Positions 11,525 to 23,334 of a stretch of 64,000 nucleotides of DNA are shown piece after piece. Each line of letters begins with the position of its first letter. Position 1 is the stretch's first letter. The stretch comes from Liolophura sinensis (Eukaryota; Mollusca; Polyplacophora; Chitonida; Chitonidae): assembly GCF_032854445.1 (NCBI RefSeq), contig NC_088297.1, forward strand, positions 7,427,375 through 7,491,374, given 5' to 3'. The notes under the pieces are model-generated. The model was not told the origin of the DNA. It was given only the letters and a program-made list of their open reading frames with translations, and did not search any database. The translations under genes and the position numbers were made by a program.

Positions 11525-13981
11525 ATGGTGAATCTCACAGCTTTGACCGTAGTATTACTTCTGGGACTCTTCACGGCCGTGTCTTGGAGTGTGCACGTGC
11601 CCAGAAAATCCAATAGCCTGATTCACAAGGATAATGCTTGTAAGTTGAGGTCAAGGACATTTGTTGACTGCAGAGAGAAATCCCTGAAGACAGTGCCAAA
11701 CGAAACCTTTCCGGAAACAACCGAAAAGTTAGATCTGAGCCTTAATAATTTACACAAGATCTACAGCTATACGTTTCGCACCCTGGTTTATTTAAAATGG
11801 CTGGACTTATCTTTCAACAAGATCAATAAGCTACAGAGTCATGCGTTCGCCAATCTCCACCGTCTCGAATACCTGAACATCAATTCCAACGAGGTTATTT
11901 TGTCCGATAACACGTACTCACCTCAGCTTTTTGTGCCTTTGACAAGTCTGAAAGTTCTGCACATGGAGAAGAATAAGTGCATAAAACAGACTGGTGAGTC
12001 TGTATTCCCTAGAGCTGTAGCCGCTTTGACCAACCTGAGAGAACTGTATACGGACTTAACCACCTATGTCTCTTTCACAAGCGAGTTCACGAATCTTACC
12101 AAGCTAACGACTATATCGTCATCAGGATGGGGATTACCCAATAGGAAGCACGCTAAACAGTGCTGTGTCAAACGAATGTACAATGCCACATTCTCCCCAT
12201 TCAGAAATATAGGTATCAAACATTTTCGTCTAGCGTATTCCTGTTTGCAAGAAATACAGTTAGATGTGTTTGAACCTTTCCACGAACTGGAATCCTTAGA
12301 ACTGGTTGGAAACCAGCAGCTTGGTTTGTACTGGGCTCTGCAAAGCTTACATGGACTTCAGAACCAAACAATTCCAGTCCTCAGTTTAAAAGCCGCTAAT
12401 AATTTCATACGCAGAAGAAAACGTGATTTTTCGCTTAACATTTTCTCCATGCGGTATTTGAACACAATTTGCGTCACAGCGCTGGATATGTCGGAAAATT
12501 ATATCATCATGCCCAGAACTGCTCCATTTAGTCGGCCGGATTGTCTCCGTCACTTTGACATGTCTGTACATGTCACAAATCCGCAACGACTAATTCGTAA
12601 GCTCATGCACGATAAAACTTTTCCTTATCTTCAATTTCTGAACATCAGTACTAATACTGCGGTCGCGCATGATACTTTAAGTGCACAGAACTTTGATACA
12701 AACAGTTCTTTTTCCTTCTCGGTCCAATCTTCGAAAAGGTTGAATCTCCACACTGTCGACCTCTCTTTTTTGCCCATGTCCTGCCAATTTGAATCACACG
12801 ATTTTTACGCCCTAAAAGTTCTAAATATTTCAGGTTGGAACTGTACCATCGCAACTCCTCCTCTGTTTTTAAACCTCGTCAACGTGACACACCTTTCTGC
12901 TCGTCGGACTAAGTTTAATATCGGACTGATGCGACATTTTGAAAAAGGTTCACTTTTCAGAAATATGATTAGCTTGGAAGAGGTGGATCTGTCAGAAAAC
13001 GAACTCACGTCCGTGCCACAGGATTTATTTCTGACCAACCATAAGCTATCGTCTCTGATACTCTTCAATAACAAACTAACCGGTCTGCCTATGGAAGTAT
13101 TAAAGACAATTAATTTAGTCCACTTAGATCTGTCCAGCAATGTCATCGAATATCTGACTCAGTCTGAAATTGAAGAACTGGAGAAGCAAAAGCAACAAAG
13201 GCCCGGGTTTAATCTGAAACTGATTTCCAACCCTTTTGTCTGTGACTGTGAGAACTTGGTGTTCCTACGATGGCTGAACAACACAAACCTTGTCGTGGAT
13301 TTTGGTCCGGAATTCCTGTGTACAACGACGAATGGTCAGCAGGAACAAATAACAAAATTCATGAAGAAGTATAAAAACTTTTCCGTTTCTTGCGTCAGCC
13401 GCTCCTGGCTGAAGGTTGGTGTAGGGGCCATATTCGCTGTGGTCGTGTCGATTTTTGTCATCCTGGCTTATTATAGAAATCGGTGGAACGTCCACTACTG
13501 GTTCTACACAAACTGCAGACCAAGCCCTGATATGTTACCGACCAGACAATATGACTACGATGCGTTCGTGTGTTACAACCATAACGACTACGACTGGGTC
13601 TATGAAACCTTACAACCATATCTTGAGGAGGGGGCGCCTGAACTACGACTTTGTCTGCATCACAGAGACTTTGAAGTGGGTGAAGTGATTCAGCAGAACA
13701 TTGTAGACGCCATTAACAGCAGTCGTAAAGTTATTCTTGTTATTAGCAACAATTTTATCAAAAGCACGTGGGGAGAGTATGAAATAGAAATGGCAGGCAT
13801 GCGGTCGGTGCAAGAGGGTCGGGCTAACGTGATAATATGTGTTCTGTTGGAAGAAGTGCCTGTAAGGGACATGCCAAGAACGTTGATGAATCTCTGGCAT
13901 CGGGTCACTTTCCTTGTGTGGCCTCAAAACGCTCACGAGCAGAGTTTGTTTCGGGAAAGATTGACAAGCGCCTTGGAGTAG
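11525..13981 (+). CDS. Toll-like receptor, single coding exon
   Basis: An intact 818-residue receptor in one exon. Residues 1-22 are a signal peptide (hydrophobic VVLLLGLFTAV). An N-terminal cysteine pair (C39, C49) caps the repeats. Clear leucine-rich repeats follow at about 66-125 (LDLSLNNL, LDLSFNKI) and 495-560 (VDLSENEL, LDLSSNVI), with degenerate repeats between. One C-terminal LRR cap begins at C573/C575 (CDC), so this is the single-cysteine-cluster type. Residues 631-652 are a transmembrane helix and 676-818 a cytoplasmic TIR domain: box 1 YDAFVCY, box 2 LCLHHRDFEVG (714-719 RDFEVG), and box 3 near FLVWP. By family knowledge it senses microbial or endogenous ligands and recruits TIR adaptors such as MyD88; its ligand cannot be read from sequence. 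The BB-loop position that is proline in most vertebrate TLRs is valine, as in Drosophila Toll. The ATG follows a probable 5'-UTR splice acceptor. A polyadenylation motif AATAAA is at 14764-14769. Confidence 0.95.
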   Translation: MVNLTALTVVLLLGLFTAVSWSVHVPRKSNSLIHKDNACKLRSRTFVDCREKSLKTVPNETFPETTEKLDLSLNNLHKIYSYTFRTLVYLKWLDLSFNKINKLQSHAFANLHRLEYLNINSNEVILSDNTYSPQLFVPLTSLKVLHMEKNKCIKQTGESVFPRAVAALTNLRELYTDLTTYVSFTSEFTNLTKLTTISSSGWGLPNRKHAKQCCVKRMYNATFSPFRNIGIKHFRLAYSCLQEIQLDVFEPFHELESLELVGNQQLGLYWALQSLHGLQNQTIPVLSLKAANNFIRRRKRDFSLNIFSMRYLNTICVTALDMSENYIIMPRTAPFSRPDCLRHFDMSVHVTNPQRLIRKLMHDKTFPYLQFLNISTNTAVAHDTLSAQNFDTNSSFSFSVQSSKRLNLHTVDLSFLPMSCQFESHDFYALKVLNISGWNCTIATPPLFLNLVNVTHLSARRTKFNIGLMRHFEKGSLFRNMISLEEVDLSENELTSVPQDLFLTNHKLSSLILFNNKLTGLPMEVLKTINLVHLDLSSNVIEYLTQSEIEELEKQKQQRPGFNLKLISNPFVCDCENLVFLRWLNNTNLVVDFGPEFLCTTTNGQQEQITKFMKKYKNFSVSCVSRSWLKVGVGAIFAVVVSIFVILAYYRNRWNVHYWFYTNCRPSPDMLPTRQYDYDAFVCYNHNDYDWVYETLQPYLEEGAPELRLCLHHRDFEVGEVIQQNIVDAINSSRKVILVISNNFIKSTWGEYEIEMAGMRSVQEGRANVIICVLLEEVPVRDMPRTLMNLWHRVTFLVWPQNAHEQSLFRERLTSALE

Positions 13982-15719
13982 TTCACTAACGGACTGTTCG
14001 AACGTTTGCCTAGATTCATGCTTAGAGTTTGCGTTACTTATTTGCAGGGATTACTTTTTGCATTAATGTATGAATGATGTGTAAAAGTTCAAAAGTTTGA
14101 AGATATGTTCCATATTTCTACTTCTTAAAATGTTTTGATGGTAACGTTTTAATGTTGTCTGGTTAACTAGTATTCACACAGTCCTAGTCATGCCTGGATT
14201 TTAGTCAAGTCGCACCAAATTTCTATAAAATCTTACTCAACTTCAGTCAGCTGATAACCAGTAACATATTTCTTCACGCGTCAGTGTGTTATTTAAATAT
14301 TGCCTGATATTGTACTCCACACTGTTTGGCTTATACTTCACGAAAGTTTCCCTCGTTTTTTCTGCAAGAAAAAGATTACACCTCACCTCTGCACCGAAAT
14401 GGGGCGATTTCCTGTCTATATTTAGTTGCAGTGATCCTTTATAATTGTTTCATTATTAAATATCTAAACATTTATTTTTCCTAAATCTCAATGCGTATTT
14501 TCAGAAAATGCACATTATCCTTTTAGGGCGATTAATAGTTTTTGTTCGTATGCTAGCTTATTTTCGGTGTTTTGTGAAGCAAATTGTTTTAGTTCTTTAT
14601 TTCAGACACGTCGACATGTAGCGACGTTTCCTTAGCATGGAGAACACCTGTTATTGTGTATGAATCTAAAAAATACAATATCTAAATATGAATATAATGA
14701 TAATTAGTACACGTCCAGAAATTAAAAGCACGTGTACACATTGAACGAAATGGCGAAAGACTGAATAAATAAATTAGTATTGGACTGTTTCTGTGAGATC
14801 GCAAATTTCAAGTTTTTACTTTTTCATTTTTTTTTTCGTTTTTTTATTTTTTTGTTTTGTTTTTTTTTTTTTTGTTTTGTTTTTTGCACCGACTCTTTCC
14901 AGTTTAATAGGTCAAGGCGTGTCTATCGTAATGGCGGATATGCCCATGCCGAGTGAGGTCGCAAACTCGAATCTAACTCTTGCTGCTTGAGCTAAATCTT
15001 TTGGTAAAGAGGACTTCTGTGCCTAAGGCAGGTAGCTGGTTTGCTCCGGGCACTCCAGTTTTTATCTCCTTCGCCCATACACTTTGGAGCCGTTGTGTAA
15101 GTGGAATGTTCTCAAGCTCGAATCTCAAACATGAATCCAATAAATAAATTTTATTTTAGTACTCACGGCCGAAGAATAGCTTTTTGTCAATGAGCAGACA
15201 CAGATTGTTATGGAAGTCATGTGGCTAACGTGTTTTCAAGGTCATTGACTTAGGAAGAGTCCAAAGGACGATTCGAAAGGTCAGTAACTGTGCGTCCTAC
15301 ACGAACACCAAAAACCGGTCCCATTGAATGAGAGTAAATATGACTGCTGTCAAATGGACTTGAGTAAATAACATCTCACAATAATATATATCCTATTTAC
15401 AACTTATTTGAACACTGAAGCCTCGAGAATGATCGACCGAATTACAGCGCAGGCTATAAAGTACACAGAGGGAAAACAAATAAAAATGTGTAATACAATT
15501 TCTAAAGAAAAGACAATTGTGCATACGTACGGTGATCTTCACAATTACTAAATATAACACATATATAAAATACTGACAAAATGATGTTAAAAGGGATACA
15601 TGCACATACACAAAAAATATACGTGAAGAAATTTCAGTCGGGCTCTAAACAGCACGTAAGTCACAATATTATCCTTAACAGCGCTGTGTACAATCTCTCA
15701 ATCTTAATAATAATGTTTT
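13982..15719. other. 3' flank of the receptor and intergenic sequence
   Basis: This holds the likely 3' UTR (AATAAA at 14764-14769), then a T-rich tract with G interruptions at about 14815-14885. No second gene is recognisable. The short open frames here lack motifs. Confidence 0.4.
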
Positions 15720-16475
15720 ATCTTTCTGTAATCAACATATAGGCGCTTAGAACCATCGGGCTTAGGGATAACTACAATTGGTGAAAACCAGTCACACTGG
15801 TTAGGCTTAAACAGTCTCGTTGTCTAACATGTACCGTATTTCCTGGTTAACGAACTTTAACCAGTGTTAACTCTGTAGGGGTGCCGTTCTGTACTTCTCC
15901 TCCTACATCTACATCTTGTACTGCAGCAATAGTGCAGCCTGGTACTTTCGAACATATCTTAGGATAAGTCTCGATCAACTTACAAATACAATGTCTCTGA
16001 TTTTTAGAAAGATGTCTAAACGTTTCATCTAAATTGTTCAATACATATGAGTTATCCAACTTAGGATCTAACGAATCGGTTTGAATGCTACCCAACTCTT
16101 TGGACTAAATACATGTATCTCTCTTCTACATAAATTACTACACAGCTACTGACTGACTTGCGTCACGGGATTGTACTTCTCGCGAACATTAATGTGACAT
16201 ACTCTTTCATTTTTTCTGTGATCAGGTGTGCTGATAATGTAATTAACAACGTCAACTTTCTTTACCACCTGATATGGTCCATGAAACATGGGCTTTAGCA
16301 GTTCCTGAGGTAAGGATAACAAAACCAAAACCTCATCCCCAAGAGAAAAACTTCTTGGCTTAGCCTTCTTGTCATAGAATAGTTTCATTTTCTCCTGAGA
16401 GGTCTTCAAATTAGCACGCGCTATCTCACAGGCTTTAACCTCTTCCGAAACTGAGAAACGTTTAGTCCTGCATTT
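15720..16475 (-). pseudogene. Ty3/gypsy retrotransposon fragment, integrase end followed by RT start
   Basis: Reading leftwards on the minus strand, 16475-16146 encodes the C-terminal part of an integrase, including the YDKKAKPRSF and GDEVLVLL segment, a HGPYQVVKK strand and a RVCHINV end. Next, 16095-15847 encodes a linker with NQRHCICKLIETYP, VPGCT and a D-VDVG motif like the region just before gypsy reverse transcriptases. Finally, 15830-15725 in another frame encodes WFSPIVVIPKPDGSKRL-VDYRK, the first RT motif. Frameshifts and stops separate the pieces and the rest of the element is gone, so it is dead. The order integrase then RT is that of Gmr1-like gypsy elements, unlike the usual RT then integrase. 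Confidence 0.8.
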
Positions 16476-17610
16476 TGAAATTTCATAATGGTGGAAAATT
16501 ACAAACTGAACCTCGGAATGGTGGTAAGAAATGACAAGTTTTCAGGTTCACACTCAGAGGGTGAATTCCATTGGGGATTTACCGTTACTCGCCCAATTCT
16601 CTTCTCGTACTTACTCAGTGTCCATGATGGAAAAGTTGGTTAACAAATCGGTCGTGTCAGATATTGAAACACACCTGGAAAAACTACACGTGCCCAGTGC
16701 CTTGAGATAAACCGGCCGCAGAGAGCTTGATGTAATGTTTCAAGCCTGTTTTCTCTGCTAACCACCCGTCTTCCATTGAATTTGTGCCTTTAGACGTCGG
16801 TTCCTGTCGCGATAACAGTCCATTTCTCCTAATAACCAGTAGAAACCAAAACTACCAATTCTTCTTTTCTTCTCGATGAATGGGACAAACCCGTATTTTT
16901 CAGGAAATCCTTTAACTTGGCGACTTTTTAGTGCCTGAAATATTCGATACCATGATACTCTTCCATCTTTCAACATGGTGAGCATCTTTCAACATGGTGA
17001 GCATCCACGCATGTGCTTTATTATCTACCTCCAATCCCACAGTGCAATCCGCACGGCAAAACCGCTATATGGTTAATTCTTGGCAGTGAGACGGACCCTG
17101 CAGTCATCTGGGAGTACAGATGGTGTGTATGTAAATCAGGACATAGGACGCTCTTGGTACTTGTTGCTCAAGACATTTCTACAACTAAAAATACCCGGAA
17201 AAGTCCATAGAGTCAAGCGATTGTAACGTTTTCTTTTCTAAATTTGAGAACGAACTAAAGTATTGTTTGTTGCACGGTAAGAGACAGGATAGATTTATTG
17301 GAGTAGAATCACCACCAAATGGTACAACCCATGCATTCTGTCATTACATAGTATCGTGAGTTCCTGAACTCTTGTGTTTACTTTATGCCAGCGTATGGTG
17401 GTCGTCTTTGGTATGTAGCTCAGTTAATGAGAAATCCCGCTTCTCAGCGTGAATTTAATTCAAAGTGATAGGACTAACACGTGAACACGTGTAACTGGTA
17501 AATATCACTTTAAAGCCTGATTACGCCTTACATAGCTGACACGCCTCAACATGCATTCAAGCTCCTAAAACCAGTTCATCAAAATAGCGCCTTTATGTGA
17601 TAAATCCATC
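16476..17610. other. Intergenic sequence, possible retrotransposon debris
   Basis: This is upstream of the gypsy fragment in its own orientation and may contain decayed integrase core, but no motif is readable. A 16-bp duplication (ATCTTTCAACATGGTG) occurs at 16967-16999. No gene was recognised. Confidence 0.35.
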
Positions 17611-17611
17611 C

Positions 17612-17842
17612 CCAGCCTCTCACCAATGACCCACGAGTCTTTGACCAATGCCATTGCTGTGAGTTCAAGTCCAGCTTATGTTGGGTTCCTCTCCTGCCGT
17701 ACGTGGGAAGGCCTTCCAACCAGCTGTGGTAAGTTTCTCTGGGCTGTGTCCGGTTTCCTTCAACCATAATGCTGGCCGCCGTCGTTTAAGTGAAATATTC
17801 TGGAGTATGGCGTAAAACACCAGTCAGGTAAATAAATGAATA
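17612..17842 (+). mobile_element. SINE family A
   Basis: Plus-strand copy with GTGAGTTCAAGTCCAGCTTA (box B region), CATAATGCTGGCCGCCGTCG, and a GGCGTAAAACACCAGTCAGG tail. The 5' end of the head is truncated or diverged. Confidence 0.8.
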
Positions 17843-18146
17843 TACTGACCTTCTTTGGTAGCCTGGTAAGCAGCTCAGTTAAGGTCGTGATCGAAGTGAT
17901 AACGACGACAATAAATCTGGAACATGTACCGCCTGCTCCGTTGTTGTTGCCGATACATGTTGAACTCAAAACCGGTCCACCTGTCTGTAGAACACCACGG
18001 ACGTTATCTCGATATGACGCAGCTACAGTCCACAATCTGAAAACAACTGTAAATATGTTGGTAATTTAGCAAGATTATGTCCGACTCTACTTACAGGAGG
18101 TTTGTTTTTGGTAAATTTGCACATCTGACAATATTTATTTCGATTT

Positions 18147-18350
18147 TTTTATTTGGTATTTTACGCCGTACTCAAGAATATTTTACTTATACGACGACGG
18201 TCAGTATTATGGTAGGACAAGACTGAGCGCTGGGGAACCAATGGAATTCCGCTGGTTGCTGAAAGATCTTCGCGTCGGAGAGGAAGCCCGCAAGAGCTGG
18301 ACTTCAACTCACAGCGACTGCATTGGTGAGAGGCTTCTGGTTTATTGCGC
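18147..18350 (-). mobile_element. SINE family A
   Basis: Minus-strand copy with TTACGCCGTACTCAAGAATA near its start in plus-strand coordinates, GCGACTGCATTGGTGAGAGG near the end, and the tRNA-like head truncated. Confidence 0.8.
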
Positions 18351-18423
18351 ATTTGAAAAATAAATACATTCAATACAGCAATTAAATACTGTGTACCAAT
18401 GCAAAAAAAGTTGAAAGTCCTGA

Positions 18424-18634
18424 GGGCCTGTGTGACCTACGGTGTTAGCACGTCAGCGCAATGACCCAGAAGCCTCTCAGCAATGCGGTACCTGTGAGTA
18501 CAAATCCATCTCATGTTGGCATCCGCTCCTGCGATATCTTACCTGGGAATGTCTGCCAGCAGCATGCGGATGGTCGGTTTTTCCGGTTTTCTCCCACCAT
18601 AATGCTGGCCGCTATCGTTTGAATGAATGAATGA
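18424..18634 (+). mobile_element. SINE family A, tail-truncated
   Basis: Plus-strand copy with CAATGACCCAGAAGCCTCTC, GCCAGCAGCATGCGGATGGT and CACCATAATGCTGGCCGCTA. The end is replaced by a GAATGAATGAATG run. It lies close to the oppositely oriented copy at 18147-18350. Confidence 0.75.
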
Positions 18635-19299
18635 TTATGGCTTAACGCGACATCAGCAATTTTGCAGCCATATCGTGGCGATCTGTCGTTTGAACAAATA
18701 TTCGTATAGTCGTGTAGGTGAAATATATAAACAGCAACCCAATAAATAAATAAATGTCCTGTTACGGTCAACCGTGATATCTCATTTGTCTTGAATGCAT
18801 TATGACAAAAAAATTGGAAATAAATAAAATAATTTTCAGATACATTTGTCAGTCTTGTCTCTGTTCGCGCCTTGAAGAGGAGTTATCTTTAGACCAAAAA
18901 GAGCGCTTTGGGCATCTAATGAGTCTACAATCCACAATTCTTCCATGCACATGGTGCAGAGCATATACGTTACCATGGTAACCACATATTGGTTCAATCT
19001 CATTGGTGTACCATGTCACAGCCACCTGTAAAGACGTCACTTCCTAACAACAGGTCATCAACACAAAATAGGTTTATCGATACTGATTCAGATATATTAT
19101 GTATAACGTAAGGTTAGGCCTATATACAAACATTAAAACACACACATAAACGATGCAACAGTTGACGAGTTGCGCCCCTTACGCCTTAATTGTTGTTTGT
19201 GTGATGAAGCATATATTATGTTTGGAATGCTTTTCGCCCTACGTCAAGTTACATCAGGCCGTTTCAGTTTTTGAAATCCTGTGAAATTTATTTCCTATA

Positions 19300-19560
19300 T
19301 TTATTTGATTGGTGTTTTAGGCTGTACTCAAGAATATTTCGCTATTACGACAGCCACCAGCATTATGTTGGGGGAAAAGAGGGCAGAACCCGGAGGGAAT
19401 CCGCGGCCATCCACAGGTTACTGACAGACATTCCCACGCACGGCTGGAGTGGCAGCCAGTGTGAGCTGGATTTGGGCTCTCAGCACCGGCATTGATGAGA
19501 GGCTCATGCGTCATTTCGCCTCGCTGTGGTGCTGACACCCTCGGCCACGGGGGCGCCCAT
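19300..19560 (-). mobile_element. SINE family A (duplicate of 9-272)
   Basis: The same minus-strand SINE as at 9-272, carried by the segmental duplication. It differs at scattered positions and ends in the head sequence CGGCCACGGGGGCGCCC. Confidence 0.8.
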
Positions 19561-20177
19561 AATAAGTAATTACCGGGCACTGCTAATACAGTAATAATAC
19601 ACTTACATAATCTTGGACAGGTGTAGGGGGGTGTGAATTCGAACTGATCCCGGTCAGTGAAACCGTAGTATTTCCCCAAGTACATGAGCCTGGCAGAATA
19701 TCCGGAGAGCGAGCCTTCGACAGCTGGCCACCTGGCCACAATGCTGAATGGCAAATGAACTCGGAATAAGCCATTATTGTCATCGACGAGTGAGCGTTCA
19801 AAGTGATAAAATAAGTGGTGCAAAAAGGAACGTCATTAATAGCGACGCAGTTACTTCATGTTTGAATGGAGTCTGTGAGGGTTGATTTATACATCTTTCG
19901 AGCACCAGTGTGTATACAAAGTAAGATAAAATTAAAGCATGCTGCAACAGTTATTTGCACTATGCCTGGCTCCATGAATATCCAAACAAGCTGGAGTAAA
20001 TGATTTAAACATATCAGATGATTTTTTTCTCTGTCCACATCTATATGGAGCTTGCAATAAGCTTGTATTAGCTTGTAATAAAATTGAACGACTTTGTAGG
20101 AATGTGTGTTTTTTTCCACCACCTTTTATTTTTGTGTGTGTTGTTAATATATTTATTTATTTCACGGGTGTTTCTAA

Positions 20178-20250
20178 TTATTTATTTATTTAGTTTATTG
20201 GTGTTTAATGGCGTACTCAAGAGTATTTCACTAATACCATGTCGGCAGTG
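20178..20250 (-). mobile_element. SINE family A tail fragment (duplicate of 891-962)
   Basis: The same tail remnant as at 891-962, at the equivalent place in copy 2 of the duplication. Confidence 0.6.
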
Positions 20251-21636
20251 TGTGTCATTGGTAACATCCATGTAATTTTAGATTTGACGACGCTATCCGC
20301 TTTCACGTCTGCTACAACACTGAAAGCATCTTGGCTTAAAAGTAATTTTGACACGCCCAATATAATCCGGAGAAGAATTACAACATGTACTTGCATGGAA
20401 CCAGAAATTTTGCAAACACCACCAACACAATCGATCAACAAAAGTACATTTGGAATGAAGAATGATTTTAATGTACAAATGTACATTTCATTTTCACCAA
20501 TATTTTTTATTTTTCCTTCAAACAGATGACAAAAATACTTATATGATGATGTGATTTAAATCAATATTTCAATTCTGATTGCGTCAAGTCAAAAAGCATT
20601 TTCTCCAATTGATCCTGATTAAATAAATCAATGTTTTTATGCGAAAACCTTTAATGGAAAATGAATGATGATACAAAATATTTTTTCTTTTGGTTGGTAA
20701 GAAAGTCAAATTAGATTTCGCTTCTCTTTCATGCAGATTATCGAGGATATTTTAAGCTTTAGATTACCTCAGGGGAAAATAAGATCTATTCCCAATACGC
20801 CTCTGCCATCAAAGAATGTTAAATCGCCCTGGCAAAAGATATAAAAAAAAATTTTCTACTTTGTGGCAATTACAAAACGGCTTCGCCAGATCAAACGGCT
20901 AAACAGTCCCACATTCACATGTATTGAACCAGTGGTCATTGGGCCTACATATTCCGTTATGAAAGGTTGTTATCTCTGAAGTTAGAATGTTAGGACATCT
21001 GCTGCTAACTTCCTCAGAGACTAACGTCGCAAAAAATTAAATAATCATTCAAAAGCACTATGCGAGAGTCTACTAGCACTAAGTCTAAATCTATAAGACG
21101 AGTGTTTAGGCTATCAAAGATTCACGACAGTGTTATACTTACCATTCAAAAGCATCCTCCTATCAATTTAGCTCAATTAGGATTTTGTTTCAACTGTTCA
21201 TGTAAATGCTTAATTACTAACAACTGAGACAACATCTAGCACCAGAGCTTAAGCAGAATTAGGTAAAAGAAATGCAGTACTGCTCACGGCATCCAGCTCC
21301 AACGGCTTCTGTATTTAGCCTTAACCCAAGGGATTTGCCAAGCACAAAGCTTGGTCCGATGGTTGTCTGAGGCCTTTTTCTCCTGAGCGGGGTTTTCTCC
21401 ACACATAAACCTGATTGTGACTGACAATATTCTGGACGTAAAAAAATCAATAAATAAAAAACATCGACTGATAGGGTGCATTGGGGTGGCTGGCCTAGAT
21501 ACAGAGTAATCATGAAATTCTAGCTTTTGAAAGAACTGAAAAGCACTGTAACTTTGCATCTGTTATCAAGCGTTTATGTAGGCACAACTAATCACTGCGC
21601 GATTATTACTGCTGTCATATTCAAAGAAAATATTTA

Positions 21637-21872
21637 TGTATTAATTTGATTGAAGTTTTACGTCGTACTCATGAATATTTGACTTATACCACGGCGGCCA
21701 GCATTATGGTGGGAGGAAACCGGGCAGAGCCCGGGAGAAACCCACGACCCTTCCTAGGTTGCTGAGAGACCTCCCCAAGTACGGTTGGCGAGGACGTCAG
21801 CATAAGCTGGACTTGAACTCACAGCGACCACACTGGTGAGAAGTTCCTGTGTCTTTCGTCACGGTCACGGAG
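21637..21872 (-). mobile_element. SINE family A (duplicate of 2361-2590)
   Basis: The same minus-strand SINE as at 2361-2590. It retains the GCCCGGGAGAAACCCACGAC segment that the copy 1 version has partly lost. Confidence 0.8.
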
Positions 21873-23334
21873 GCCCACTTTAAGGAAAATTTCCCCGCTT
21901 GAACGCTTATTGTACGAAAAAAAATCCTTGTCATGGAATTCAAGGCAAAATTTAACGCTATCTCACTTTTGGCGTCTAAGAAACATTATTTGTACAACGA
22001 CTATGAAGAATTAAAACCTATAGATGTGGGATTTCATCATTGGTTAAATCCTTCGATAAACTATAAATGACGATATCATCAGCTGCAAGGCCACTTTTGA
22101 TGTAACAAACTTCAAAGGCTTCGCTTACAGCCTGATCTTCGCATACTCCGAAGTTAATCCTGTACTCATCACCAGAGGTATTACAAGATCAACTGGCTTT
22201 AACATTTTAATACTGACGACCTAGTAAGATTTGATTTCAGTATCTTGGAAGTGCAGCAGCAAGAAATTATTTAAAATTAGATGTAAAAGAACCAGGCTAA
22301 TACATACGGAAAAGATATATCTATACATAGTTTTGTTTCAGCAAACGATGAAAATAATAAAGGAAGCAAATATTTTAGCACATCTTTCTTCAAGCCTTTC
22401 TTGATTTTACAAGATCTGGGAAAAAACTATCCCATTCATACTGTAGTGACACGTGCTTAAATATGGAACATTCTTATTAAAAATTAGTGTTGATTGGTCA
22501 CAGCCCTTTCTGATCTGCATTTGTCTGAAGCTGTAAATATTATCAGTGACCAAAAGCTACTGCTAAAATACTGACAACTAGAATTGAAGACTGTCTCCCT
22601 CGGGATGCCATTTTTGTTATTTCCTGTTTTAAGCATGTATTTCGATACCTCAACCTTTGCGACGATTGTGTATGACCATTTATCTTCATTAAGTATTACA
22701 CGAGCACAGATGGATGGATGACTTTCCTTTTCTTGGTGTAAGCGCAAATTCATGAAATGGGATGAATTTGTGAGAATTTATTGAGTGTTTTTGTCACAAC
22801 GTCGAGAGCCATTATCGGTTAGTAATCGTCAGAGGATTACGCTAGAAACAGAAATTTCTGTGGTATAGGAGTCTACGAATGCAAATTACAAGTACGGCTG
22901 CAAGTAGTCTAATCTATCTCACATAATTTCTCCGCGAAAATTAAACACCAAATGCATAAAAGTCACTAATTAATTCCACTAATCTCTTAACGTGTAGTCC
23001 AATACATTGATAGTGGGCGTTTTGTCGGTAACAGAAGGCTTTGACTTGCCGGTGGGTTAAAAGAACGCAGGAATTTCTAACGTACCAAACCTTTTTAAAG
23101 TTCGAACAAAATACCACATAACAATCTAATAAGAGTCGGGTCAAAAAAAGGAATATACTGTATTTCATCACCTTTGTCGCATTCGTCCGCGTCGGAATTT
23201 GTGTTCAGCATGACGAAGACCGCACACTGAGTTGATGTAGTTTACAGTGAACTTGTAATCAGTCAAGCAAATCTCGTGTCAGTCAAGCAAATGTCGTGTC
23301 AGTCAAGCAAGTGTCTTTTCACAAAAGTCGTGTT

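Larger units (their letters stand above)
19288..23300. repeat. Segmental duplication, copy 2
   Basis: Homologous to 1-3672 in the same orientation. The left boundary cannot be fixed because copy 1 runs off the window. Relative to copy 1 this copy has about 330 extra bp (22016-22345) and an extra unit of a 20-bp GTCAGTCAAGCAAATnTCGT repeat near 23256-23310. It then passes into 36-bp array 2. Confidence 0.9.

Noticed and set aside
13664-13681. Valine in place of the BB-loop proline in the receptor TIR domain
   Set aside because: At first this looks like a loss-of-function change by comparison with vertebrate TLR4, but Drosophila Toll also has valine here, so it is normal for protostome receptors.
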